This document shows positions 9,558 through 17,803 of a DNA stretch of 64,000 nucleotides, one piece after another. A model generated the notes under the pieces. It was not told the origin of the DNA, did not search any database, and saw only the letters and a list, made by a program, of their open reading frames with translations. Within the stretch, counting starts at the first letter, position 1. Each line of letters starts with the position of its first letter. The DNA lies in contig CAKRGM010000004.1 of NCBI GenBank assembly GCA_934330725.1, forward strand, positions 62,001 through 126,000. Direction: 5' to 3'. The position numbers were made by a program, and so were the translations under genes. This DNA comes from an uncultured Lachnospiraceae bacterium. Lineage in GTDB: Bacteria; Bacillota; Clostridia; Lachnospirales; Lachnospiraceae.

Positions 9558-9621
9558 TACAATATTATGTTTATTAAACGGATATATGATAAATATATGA
9601 TACCAAAATGGAGGAACGGGT

Positions 9622-11376
9622 ATGTTAAGGGGTGCAGGAACTTCAAAAGGAATTGGGATGGGAAAAGCCTTTCTGATATCGTCAGAAGATAATGAAGTTG
9701 AAACAAGACTGATTGATGATGTTAAAGGTGAAATACAAAAATACAATGATGCAAAAGAAGCATTTATAAGTGAAATTGAAGAGATGATAAAAGATCTTCA
9801 GAATAAATTAGGAAATGATGATAATACGTCAATGGTATTAAAAAATCAGATTTATCTTATAAAGGACGTTGAGCTTAATAAGGGCGTGGAAGACATTATT
9901 TCTACAAAAAAGGTATGTGCACAGGCGGCGGTTGACGAAATGTGCAGGATGTATATAAAAATGTTTTCGTCAATGGATAATGACGCATTGAAACAAAGAG
10001 TAGCTGATCTTGAGGATGTGCGTGGCAGGATGATAGGTATATTGTCAGGAAGCCGCAAAATGGAACTTGCAGATATAAAGCCGGGTACAATCCTGGTTGC
10101 AAAAGAACTCCATCCGTCTGTAACGGCAGCAATAAATACAGATAATATTGCAGGGATAGTGTCTGAAAAGGGTGGAGATACATCTCATGCTTCAATTTTA
10201 GCAAGGGCACTCGAGATACCTGCCGTATTAAATGTTAAGGATATTACATCCAAAATAAAAGAAAATGATTTTGTTATTGTCGATGGTGGATATGGAGAAG
10301 TATTTGTTAATCCTACCGAATGTACAATTAATATATACAGGAAGAAACGTAAGCAGTTCTTAAAAAAGGCGGAAGAATTAAAGCAGTACATAAAAAAGGA
10401 AACAGTGACCGCTGATGGAAAAATGCTTTGCCTTGCTGCTAATATTGCCAATTCAAAGGATGCAGCAAAAGCCATGGAAGCGGGGGCAGAAGGAATAGGA
10501 TTGTTCAGGACAGAATATCTTTTTATGAACAGAACGTCTCTGCCATCAGAGGAGGAACAGTTTAATGCTTATAAAGAGGCTGCTGTTATATGTGGTAAAA
10601 AGTTTCTTACAGTCAGGACTATAGATATAGGTGGTGATAAAAATGTGCCATATCTTGGATTGTCAAAGGAAAGTAATCCATTTCTGGGGTACAGGGCAAT
10701 CAGATTCTGTCTTGACAGAACGGATGTATTTACTACACAGATACGGGCAATACTGCGTGCGAGTGCATATGGAAATATAAGGATAATGCTTCCGCTTATT
10801 ACATGTGTTAATGAGGTGATTGAGGCAAAACAGATAATAGCATCCGTTATGGAACAGCTGGACAGACAGCAAATAAAGTATAATAAAGATATAATGACAG
10901 GAATAATGATTGAAACACCAGCAGCAAGCCTTATGGCAGATGTTCTGGCCAAAGAAGCCGATTTCTTTTCAATTGGAACAAATGATCTTACGCAGTACAC
11001 AATGGCAGTAGACAGGGGAAATGAAAATGTTGCATATCTGTATTCAGTATTTAATCCGGCAGTACTTCGTTCAATAAAGCGAATAATCGGGTGCGCCAGG
11101 GAGAATAATATAGAGGTTGGAATGTGCGGTGAAGCGGCAGGAGTTGAGGGAATGATACCACTGCTTATTGCATTTGGACTTGATGAATTCAGTGTATCTG
11201 CTTCAAAGACGCTTGAAACAAGAAAAAATATTGCATCATGGTCGGTGAAAGAGGCATCTGAACTGACTGATAAAGTGATGGAAATGTGCACTGAAAAAGA
11301 AATTTCAAATTATATAAATGATTATATTGCTGCACGAAATGAAAAAATAAGTGGTTTGGAGGAAAAGCATGGCTGA
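9622..11376 (+). CDS. ptsI: Phosphoenolpyruvate-protein phosphotransferase (PTS enzyme I)
   Basis: Cytoplasmic entry point of the phosphotransferase system; moves phosphate from PEP to HPr. 584 residues, typical. N-terminal swivelling domain with the phosphohistidine in GGDTSHASILARALEIPAV; C-terminal TIM-barrel PEP-binding domain with GIGLFRTEYLFMNR, RTIDIGGDKN, FFSIGTNDLTQYTMAVDR and the Cys of GMCGEAAG. HPr (ptsH) is not adjacent, and hflX overlaps the 3' end by 8 nt. An AATGGAGGAA ribosome site precedes the start. Confidence 0.96.
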   Translation: MLRGAGTSKGIGMGKAFLISSEDNEVETRLIDDVKGEIQKYNDAKEAFISEIEEMIKDLQNKLGNDDNTSMVLKNQIYLIKDVELNKGVEDIISTKKVCAQAAVDEMCRMYIKMFSSMDNDALKQRVADLEDVRGRMIGILSGSRKMELADIKPGTILVAKELHPSVTAAINTDNIAGIVSEKGGDTSHASILARALEIPAVLNVKDITSKIKENDFVIVDGGYGEVFVNPTECTINIYRKKRKQFLKKAEELKQYIKKETVTADGKMLCLAANIANSKDAAKAMEAGAEGIGLFRTEYLFMNRTSLPSEEEQFNAYKEAAVICGKKFLTVRTIDIGGDKNVPYLGLSKESNPFLGYRAIRFCLDRTDVFTTQIRAILRASAYGNIRIMLPLITCVNEVIEAKQIIASVMEQLDRQQIKYNKDIMTGIMIETPAASLMADVLAKEADFFSIGTNDLTQYTMAVDRGNENVAYLYSVFNPAVLRSIKRIIGCARENNIEVGMCGEAAGVEGMIPLLIAFGLDEFSVSASKTLETRKNIASWSVKEASELTDKVMEMCTEKEISNYINDYIAARNEKISGLEEKHG

Positions 11377-12622
11377 AATGATTCAGACAGATGAGAGTAT
11401 AGAAAAGGTTATACTAATAGGTGTCCAGTTAAATGATGGGAATAGCGCAGAAAGTTCACTTAATGAGTTATCTGAACTTGCAGATACGGCAGGGGCAGTC
11501 ACACTTGCGAAAGTGATACAGGCAAGAGAATATTTTGACCCGGCTACTTATATTGGAAGCGGTAAAATTGCAGAAGTAAAGGATCTTATAAACAAACTTT
11601 CAGCGACAGGAGTGATATGTGATGATGAATTATCACCTGCGCAGCTGCGTAATCTCGAAGATGCACTTGATACCAAGGTAATGGACAGAACTATGGTAAT
11701 ACTTGATATATTTGCATCAAGAGCAAGTACGAGTGAAGGTAAGCTGCAGGTAGAAATGGCACAGCTTAAGTACAGGATGACAAGGCTTGCCGGACTGGGG
11801 GTTACACTTTCAAGACTTGGCGGCGGAATTGGTACAAGAGGTCCCGGAGAAAAGAAAATAGAGACAGACAGACGTATTATAAAAGAAAGAATTACTAAAT
11901 TATCAAGACAGCTTAAAGAGATAAAAAACCACAGGGATATAACAAGGAAAAAAAGAAAAAGCAATAATATGCCTGTTGCTGCAATTGTAGGATATACTAA
12001 TGCAGGAAAATCCACACTGCTTAATACTCTGACAGGGGCAGGAGTCCTTTCCGAGGATAAATTATTTGCAACACTTGATCCAACTACAAGACTTCTTACA
12101 CTTGAACATGGAGAAAAGGTTCTGCTTACAGATACAGTAGGTTTTATCCATAAGCTTCCGCATAATCTTATCGATGCATTCCGCAGTACTCTTGAGGAAG
12201 CTAAATATGCGGACATAATAATACATGTTGTAGACAGTTCCAATCCGGATAAAGACATGCATATGAAAATTGTTTATGATACATTGAATGAGCTTGGTGT
12301 AAAAGATAAAACCATAATTACACTTTTTAATAAATGTGATGTGGCATCAGATAATATGTCTGATTCAGCAGCACCAAGAGACTTTAAGGCTGATTATACG
12401 GCATATATATCTGCGAAAACAGGCATGGGACTTACAGAATTTGAAAAAATACTTTCAGAGGTGGTTACTAAAGACTTTATTTATATTAAGAAAAAATATG
12501 ATTATAGCGAGACCTCTAAAATACAGAATATTCGTAATTTTGGACAGCTTATAAAAGAAGAATACAAAGAAGATGGTGTGTATGTTGAGGGCTATGTTCC
12601 AAAACATATGGTATTAAAATAA
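11369..12622 (+). CDS. hflX: Ribosome-associated GTPase HflX
   Basis: GTPase that binds the 50S/70S ribosome and rescues or splits stalled ribosomes. 417 residues. An N-terminal HflX domain (YIGSGKIAEVKDLI; GGIGTRGPGEKKIETDRR) is followed by a long basic coiled linker and the G domain: GYTNAGKSTLLN (G1), DTVGFIHKLPHNLIDAF (G3), NKCD (G4) and SAKTG (G5). ATG 11369 has GGAGG 6 nt upstream, inside the ptsI coding end. The ORF can be opened further upstream at GTG 11351 but without a ribosome site. Cotranscribed with ptsI and probably folA. Confidence 0.94.
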   Translation: MAEMIQTDESIEKVILIGVQLNDGNSAESSLNELSELADTAGAVTLAKVIQAREYFDPATYIGSGKIAEVKDLINKLSATGVICDDELSPAQLRNLEDALDTKVMDRTMVILDIFASRASTSEGKLQVEMAQLKYRMTRLAGLGVTLSRLGGGIGTRGPGEKKIETDRRIIKERITKLSRQLKEIKNHRDITRKKRKSNNMPVAAIVGYTNAGKSTLLNTLTGAGVLSEDKLFATLDPTTRLLTLEHGEKVLLTDTVGFIHKLPHNLIDAFRSTLEEAKYADIIIHVVDSSNPDKDMHMKIVYDTLNELGVKDKTIITLFNKCDVASDNMSDSAAPRDFKADYTAYISAKTGMGLTEFEKILSEVVTKDFIYIKKKYDYSETSKIQNIRNFGQLIKEEYKEDGVYVEGYVPKHMVLK

Positions 12623-12642
12623 CGGAAAGGTGGATTACATTA

Positions 12643-13128
12643 ATGAATTTGATAGCAGCTGTTGATAACAACTGGGCAATTGGGAAAAAAGGAAAAAGTC
12701 TTGTGTCAATACCGGAAGATATGAAGTACTTTCGGGAAGAGACAACGGGAAAAGTCCTTGTCATGGGAAGAAAAACATTTGAAAGTCTGCCGGGAGGCCC
12801 CCTGGCAAAAAGAATTAATATAGTACTTACAACAAACATGACATATAAAGCGGATGGAGCAATAATATGTCATAGTGTCGATGAGGTACTTGAGAAAATA
12901 AAACCATATAAATCAGAGGATGTTTATATTATAGGCGGTGGTGAAATATACAGGGAATTTCTTGATATGTGTGATGTTGCACATATAACAAAGATTGATT
13001 ATAAATATGATGCAGATACATATTTCCCTAACCTTGATAAAATGGACAACTGGTATATTGAAGTAGAAAGTGATGAAAAGACATACTTTGATATTGTATA
13101 TGAATTTGTGAAATATGTAAAAAAATGA
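12643..13128 (+). CDS. folA: Dihydrofolate reductase
   Basis: NADPH-dependent reduction of dihydrofolate to tetrahydrofolate. 161 residues, standard length. Starts MNLIAAVDNNWAIGKKG, with the active-site acid in SIPEDMKYFREETTG, the cofactor motif VLVMGRKTFESLPGGPL, and VYIIGGGEIYREFL. It lies 20 bp after hflX and is probably the last gene of ptsI-hflX-folA. No thymidylate synthase is adjacent. Confidence 0.95.
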   Translation: MNLIAAVDNNWAIGKKGKSLVSIPEDMKYFREETTGKVLVMGRKTFESLPGGPLAKRINIVLTTNMTYKADGAIICHSVDEVLEKIKPYKSEDVYIIGGGEIYREFLDMCDVAHITKIDYKYDADTYFPNLDKMDNWYIEVESDEKTYFDIVYEFVKYVKK

Positions 13129-13135
13129 CAAAAAA

Positions 13136-13197
13136 TAGTACTATGGTACTACACGGGTGTGTCATATAGTACTTTAGTACTATGATATTAGTACTAA
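13136..13197. promoter_or_regulatory. Cluster of AGTACT palindromes (probable operator array)
   Basis: Three palindromes in 62 bp: TAGTACTATGGTACTA (13136-13151), ATAGTACTTTAGTACTAT (13166-13183, 8-bp arms, 2-bp centre) and TTAGTACTAA (13188-13197). They lie between folA and the zinc-ribbon gene, about 110-170 bp before its start. The pattern is that of multiple sites for one dimeric regulator. Its identity is not known. Confidence 0.65.
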
Positions 13198-13304
13198 AAG
13201 TTACTTGAAAAAATAAATTTATTTTGATAAAATTCTCTTGTTTACTTGCTAGCAACGATTTGCAGCATATTATAGAATTAAGAATATAAGGAGAAAGATA
13301 GTTT

Positions 13305-15215
13305 ATGTTTTGTACGAAATGCGGATATAACATGGGAGATAACAGCATATGTCCAAACTGCGGCAATCAGGTTGGCAATGCATCAGCGGCTAATCCAAAG
13401 CCATCACAGAATAATTTTAGTACCCAGCAGGCGAATATGACTCAGCAGAGTGTTCAGCCAAATGAACAGCAGAGCTTCCAGCCAAATGTGCAGCAGGGAT
13501 TCCAGTCAAATGCACAGCAGGGATTCCAGTCAAATGGTCAGCAGCCTTTTGGCAATCCTGCAGGTAATGGACAGATGCCAGTTGGTGATATGCCAAAGAA
13601 GAAGAAGAAAAAGTGGCCTGTTGTAACAGCAGTAGTTGTAGCTGTTGCATTGGTTCTTGGTGTGGGAACATATTTTGCGTATCCAATGATAAGAGATGCG
13701 TTTTCACCTAAGTCAAAGGCAGTTAAGGCATTAAAGAACACAGGAAGCGATCTTGAAAATGCATTAACAGGATATGTAGATAAGATTGGTGATAATAATT
13801 CTTCAGGCATTACACAGGGTGAAGGCTGGATAAAGATTGACAAGTTTGCTTCAGGTTCAAACAATCTCAGTCAGTATACAGATGTTAATACACTCAAGTA
13901 TAAAGTACAGTGTGATCTTAGCAATAATAAGACATCAGGTACAATAGGATTATCAAAGGATAATGGTGATTCAATTGTTGATATGAAGTACCTGATTGAT
14001 GGAGATATAGCTTACTATAGTATTCCAGCACTTTTTAAGGAATCTTTTAAGACAGATTTATCACAAACAACTTCAGGAAGTTCATATAAGTCTTCAGATG
14101 CATCAAAGTACTTTAAGCAGTTTAATTCAATATCAGGTTCATTTGATAATATTGATATGGAAGCAGTAAAACAGTACTCAGATGTGATTGATGCAGTTAC
14201 AAAAGACGTTATTAAGGGATATGAAGAATTAGTTGATAATGTTGAATACAAAAAAGAAGGTGAAGAGACATTATCAACAAATAATGGCGATATTCAAACT
14301 ACAAAATATACTATTACAGTAAATGAAGAGGCATTAGGCAAGGCAATTGATAAAACAATTGATGAATTATACGGTGATTCAAAGTTATCTTCATACATAG
14401 GTCTTGCAACAACATATCTTGGAACAACACAGGATGATATCAAAGAAAAGGCCAAGGATTCTATTAAGGGAATGCAGCCATTTACAATGAGTATTTATAT
14501 TAAAGATGATAAAGTAGTTAAGTATGAATTTGATCTTTCACAGTATGCTGAAGACAATTTAAACATGTCTGTTACATTTACAGGAAAAGATTCAATATAT
14601 AATGGATTACAGGCAGATATTCATGATGATAATAACAACGTTACAATGAGTTATCTTAATGAAAACAATGCAATAAAGTTTAATACTGATATTAATTTAG
14701 ATAAGGGCAAGAGAAACGAAACAAAAGTCACAATCAACATGGATATGACATCAGATGGTGATAAGAAGGTTACAATTAATGATATAAGTATGAATGCTTC
14801 TTCAGGTAACACCAGTGCCGAGATTGCATTAAGTGGCGAGGTTAAGGCAAGCAGTGCTTCATCGCTTGACATTGATAAGTCAGATTTTAAAAATCCTGTA
14901 GACGTTACTACAATCACAAGAAGTAAGTTACTTGATTTTGCAAGCGAGTTATCAGGTAAAGAAGATATTCTTAAGAAGCTTTACAAGAATTATAGCAGCC
15001 TTGGCGGATATTATTATAATGAAAATTCAAACGGCATTGGAGATGGAAGCACAGGCGATAATTCAGGTGATTCTGGAGATTCAGGAGATTCAGGTTATTC
15101 AGACGATGATTTTGGCGGTTCAGACGATTCAGACTCTTATGATGGAACCGGCGATAGTACATATGAAGACAATACAGACAGTAATGATTACAATTCAAAT
15201 AGTTGGGATTTCTAA
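13305..15215 (+). CDS. Zinc-ribbon, single-pass membrane protein with large extracellular domain
   Basis: 636 residues. Residues 1-25 form a four-Cys zinc ribbon (MFCTKCGYN...ICPNCGN). Residues about 30-95 are Gln/Asn-rich with repeats of the type QQGFQSNA. A basic KKKKKKW precedes one transmembrane helix (about 104-125, VVTAVVVAVALVLGVGTYFAY). Some 430 residues outside follow with no family I recognise; they begin DAFSPKSKAVKALKNTGSDLENAL, rich in Asp/Lys/Ser and beta-strand-like. The end is an acidic Gly/Ser/Asp repeat (DNSGDSGDSGDSGYSDDD). The cytosolic zinc ribbon plus extracellular mass suggests a cell-surface or envelope sensor role, which is inference. RBS AAGGAGAAAG. Monocistronic between the AGTACT array and a terminator. 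Confidence 0.8.
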   Translation: MFCTKCGYNMGDNSICPNCGNQVGNASAANPKPSQNNFSTQQANMTQQSVQPNEQQSFQPNVQQGFQSNAQQGFQSNGQQPFGNPAGNGQMPVGDMPKKKKKKWPVVTAVVVAVALVLGVGTYFAYPMIRDAFSPKSKAVKALKNTGSDLENALTGYVDKIGDNNSSGITQGEGWIKIDKFASGSNNLSQYTDVNTLKYKVQCDLSNNKTSGTIGLSKDNGDSIVDMKYLIDGDIAYYSIPALFKESFKTDLSQTTSGSSYKSSDASKYFKQFNSISGSFDNIDMEAVKQYSDVIDAVTKDVIKGYEELVDNVEYKKEGEETLSTNNGDIQTTKYTITVNEEALGKAIDKTIDELYGDSKLSSYIGLATTYLGTTQDDIKEKAKDSIKGMQPFTMSIYIKDDKVVKYEFDLSQYAEDNLNMSVTFTGKDSIYNGLQADIHDDNNNVTMSYLNENNAIKFNTDINLDKGKRNETKVTINMDMTSDGDKKVTINDISMNASSGNTSAEIALSGEVKASSASSLDIDKSDFKNPVDVTTITRSKLLDFASELSGKEDILKKLYKNYSSLGGYYYNENSNGIGDGSTGDNSGDSGDSGDSGYSDDDFGGSDDSDSYDGTGDSTYEDNTDSNDYNSNSWDF

Positions 15216-15232
15216 TCAAATTTAATTTTTAC

Positions 15233-15265
15233 AAAAGCCCTCTGCTTTTAAGCGGAGGGCTTTTG
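15233..15265. terminator. Bidirectional terminator
   Basis: Perfect 13-bp stem AAAAGCCCTCTGC / GCGGAGGGCTTTT (one G-T pair) with a 6-nt loop, between the zinc-ribbon gene and the convergent amidase gene. Confidence 0.9.
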
Positions 15266-15335
15266 GCATTTAACGGTTATGGATATAATATTTCTTTTAA
15301 CAATCATATAGTGAAGGAAAAGTAAGTGATGATAT

Positions 15336-16505
15336 TTATGAGTAAACAATGTATGTGTTATAACGAAAGCGTCTGAGACGACGTTCCATCTTAATTGCAT
15401 TGGAAAGAAATCGGTATGCACCGACCTGGGTTTTATAATAGCCGTCTTCATATATTATAAATGCAGGGAAACCCTGAATAAGTAAAGAGTTTAACATACG
15501 GTCAGCATTTTCTTTCTGCCGGTATGCACCGACCTGTACACGATAAAGTTTCTGCGGATCATTTTCATCGTTAAAACGGTCATTGTTAAAACGATCATTA
15601 TTAGGACGGTTATTGTTAAAACGGTCATTATTAGGACGGTCATTGTTAAAACGGTCATTATTAAAGCGGTCATTATTGAAACGATCATTATTAAGACGAT
15701 TATCATTAAAACGATCATCATTAAACCGATCATTGTTAAATCGGTTATCATTGAGACGGTCGTTGTTAAATCGGTTATCATTGAGACGGTCGTTGTTAAA
15801 TCGATCATCATTAAGGCGGTCGTTGTTAAATCGGTCATCATTAAGACGATCATCATTAAAACGATTATCGTCAATGCGGTTATTATCTGATTGTTCATTA
15901 TCCATACGTCTGTTATCCTGTGTTTCATCCGCGTCTGCATTGAAACTGCTTTCTGTCATGGAAGGATTTTGGGAATACACGGTTTTTATTATTCCATTGG
16001 CGATTCCCTGGGCAATATCATTAAAACGTTCATCGAACAGTTCATTATCAGCATCTGTATTTATAAATCCCACCTCAACAAGAACAGCAGGCATTTTAGT
16101 ACGTTTAAGTACAACCAGGTTTGGACGTTCTTTTACTCCAAGGTTTTTAAATCCAACTTTTTCAAGTTCGGCATTAATATTTCGTGCCATTATGGCCTTA
16201 ACGCCATCATCTCTGTATACAAGTGTTTCAACGCCGCTATACTGGTTATCTCTTTCTGATGAATTTCTGTGGATTGAAACAAAATAGTCTGCACCGGCAT
16301 TATTTGCATCAGTTGCCTTTTTAAATGGAGTTTCATACTCATCGCCGGTCCTTACGTAGTATACATTTATTCCATTTTCTTCCAGAATTTTTCCGACAGC
16401 ACGTACAAGACGAAGTACGTCATCTTTTTCCTTACGGCCTTCATAGGTTGCACCGGAATCACTTCCACCGTGACCGGCATCAAGCGCTACAGTTATTTCA
16501 GACAT
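15336..16505 (-). CDS. N-acetylmuramoyl-L-alanine amidase with pentapeptide-repeat linker and SPOR domain
   Basis: 389 residues in three parts. Residues 1-175 are a zinc amidase (Amidase_3): ALDAGHGG (H12), E26 in GRKEKDDV, H79 in VSIHR and catalytic E144 in VLVEVGF. Residues 209-313 are 21 consecutive pentapeptides of the type DRFNN/DRLND. Residues about 318-389 are a SPOR domain (LYRVQVGAYRQKENA...), which binds septal glycan stripped of peptides. Such enzymes cleave the peptide side chains from peptidoglycan at division or in mother-cell lysis. No N-terminal signal peptide or membrane segment is seen: MSEITVALDAGHGG starts straight in the domain, so export is unexplained. GGAGG precedes the start. 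Confidence 0.9.
   Translation of the reverse strand: MSEITVALDAGHGGSDSGATYEGRKEKDDVLRLVRAVGKILEENGINVYYVRTGDEYETPFKKATDANNAGADYFVSIHRNSSERDNQYSGVETLVYRDDGVKAIMARNINAELEKVGFKNLGVKERPNLVVLKRTKMPAVLVEVGFINTDADNELFDERFNDIAQGIANGIIKTVYSQNPSMTESSFNADADETQDNRRMDNEQSDNNRIDDNRFNDDRLNDDRFNNDRLNDDRFNNDRLNDNRFNNDRLNDNRFNNDRFNDDRFNDNRLNNDRFNNDRFNNDRFNNDRPNNDRFNNNRPNNDRFNNDRFNDENDPQKLYRVQVGAYRQKENADRMLNSLLIQGFPAFIIYEDGYYKTQVGAYRFLSNAIKMERRLRRFRYNTYIVYS
15567..15881 (-). repeat. 15-bp coding tandem repeat (21 units) in the amidase gene
   Basis: Each 15-bp unit encodes [D/N]R[F/L/P][N/D][N/D]. Some neighbouring pairs form longer 30-bp duplications with identical third positions (around 15745-15805), the mark of recent slippage or unequal exchange. 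Copy number is likely to vary between strains. Confidence 0.9.
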
Positions 16506-16731
16506 AGACAGCCTCCATTGTTAAAATAATAATTCGGTATCACATTATTATATTCAGCAGAAATGCGGCTGATACTGTTTTTGGTGCGAAAGAAAAAAAT
16601 GCAGCATATAAAATACTGTTAGTACATGGTATTGTTATAAATTGTTCTGGCATGAAAAAATAAAATAGAATATAATAGTTATATTATTTATGGAACGCGC
16701 AAAATTCAAAAATGGAAGACAGGTGGAACTG

Positions 16732-17784
16732 GTGGTAGTAGAGCAGGCATATAAAATTCTTGGAGTAAAGAAAGGTGCAGATAAAAAGGAAATTAAGAAA
16801 AAATACCGGCTTCTGATGCATAAGGTCCATCCGGACACATTTGCATCGAAAAAACCTTCGTACCAGTACAGCGCACAGGAAATAAATGAAGCATATTCAT
16901 TTTTATGTAAGGAAGGCAGACTGGAAAATACATATTACGGTAATAAATATGATAAAGAAGAACAGGAGAGTAATAATAGATACAGAAAGTATAAAGACTC
17001 CAGCGATAATAATAACCACAGGCAGTATAAAGACTACAGAAACAGTAAAGGCCGTGAGAGTGAATATAAATACAGATGGAATGCACCGGAAAATGTTAAT
17101 GCTTATACAAATCGGAGCATTTACCATTATGCGGAGGGCTATGATGGGGATATTACAGGTAGTTTTAAAATAGCCAGTGGGAAATATATCTGGAAGCTTG
17201 AGGAGGATTTTGCTTTATTTATAAAGAGCATATTTGAATGCAGTGAAAAACTGCTTAATGACGTCGATACAAAGCTTGACAGAAACTTAAGCTTCGAGAC
17301 AAAAATTTCAGTTCAGGCTGAACTTGCATATCTTCTGGCGCAGCAGTTTATTGATGCACCAGAAATGCTTAATAAGCTTCTTACGCCTATAGACACGGAG
17401 GACGCATATGTATTTTATATAGCTTCTATGCTTGAAATATCACAGCCGGCTCCATTTTTAAGGGCGGGGATGACCCTTTATCCTGCAGAAATAAAGAAGC
17501 ACAGGTTGTTTTTAAAGACAAAATCAGGACAGCAGGCAGGTTATATATCCTTTAAGGACGATAGGCTTTACTACATTGTAATACCGCTTCTTGAGCAGCG
17601 AAGGGCGCAGGTAAAGACAGAAATATCAAAAAAGCAGGACAGGTTTAATACAAAACAGGCAGTAAAGTACAAAAATCTGGATTTCTGGATAAAGGTGCCA
17701 CATAACAGTGCCACTACATTTCCGGAAAATATAAATATGCAGATAGATGCATTGCTTGAAGGATATGCAAAAAATAATAGATAA
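16732..17784 (+). CDS. J-domain (DnaJ-like) protein with unknown C-terminal domain
   Basis: About 350 residues. A J domain starts at EQAYKILGVKKGADKKEIKKKYRLL and includes the HPD triad in HKVHPDTF, needed to stimulate a DnaK ATPase. There is no Gly/Phe or zinc-finger region, so it is not DnaJ itself. A Lys/Asn/Tyr-rich, low-complexity stretch follows, then about 200 residues of unrecognised domain (SGKYIWKLEEDFALFIKSIFE to the end). The GTG at 16732 is chosen because AGGTGG lies 5 nt upstream; the ATG at 16690 is in frame but has no ribosome site and follows a TATAAT at 16671 too closely. Either start keeps the J domain. Confidence 0.75.
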   Translation: MVVEQAYKILGVKKGADKKEIKKKYRLLMHKVHPDTFASKKPSYQYSAQEINEAYSFLCKEGRLENTYYGNKYDKEEQESNNRYRKYKDSSDNNNHRQYKDYRNSKGRESEYKYRWNAPENVNAYTNRSIYHYAEGYDGDITGSFKIASGKYIWKLEEDFALFIKSIFECSEKLLNDVDTKLDRNLSFETKISVQAELAYLLAQQFIDAPEMLNKLLTPIDTEDAYVFYIASMLEISQPAPFLRAGMTLYPAEIKKHRLFLKTKSGQQAGYISFKDDRLYYIVIPLLEQRRAQVKTEISKKQDRFNTKQAVKYKNLDFWIKVPHNSATTFPENINMQIDALLEGYAKNNR

Positions 17785-17803
17785 ATTAGATAGGAGATTA
17801 TAT

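Noticed and set aside
10569..11291. 240-codon open frame on the minus strand inside ptsI
   Set aside because: It is antisense to a fully conserved ptsI, has Ser/Ile-rich composition typical of shadow frames, and no ribosome site.
11548..12258. 236-codon minus-strand frame inside hflX
   Set aside because: Shadow of the conserved GTPase; low-complexity Ser/Leu content and no start signal.
13136..13197. FapR operators
   Set aside because: Only partial likeness (TTAGTAC...); symmetric spacing differs, no fatty-acid gene follows and no fapR gene is in the window.
15567..15881. CRISPR-like regular repeats
   Set aside because: Units are 15 bp with no spacers and keep a reading frame in the amidase gene; no cas genes nearby.
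15583..16287. 234-codon plus-strand frame made of RSLL-type repeats
   Set aside because: It is the antisense reading of the amidase pentapeptide repeat; the minus-strand frame has the zinc amidase and SPOR motifs.
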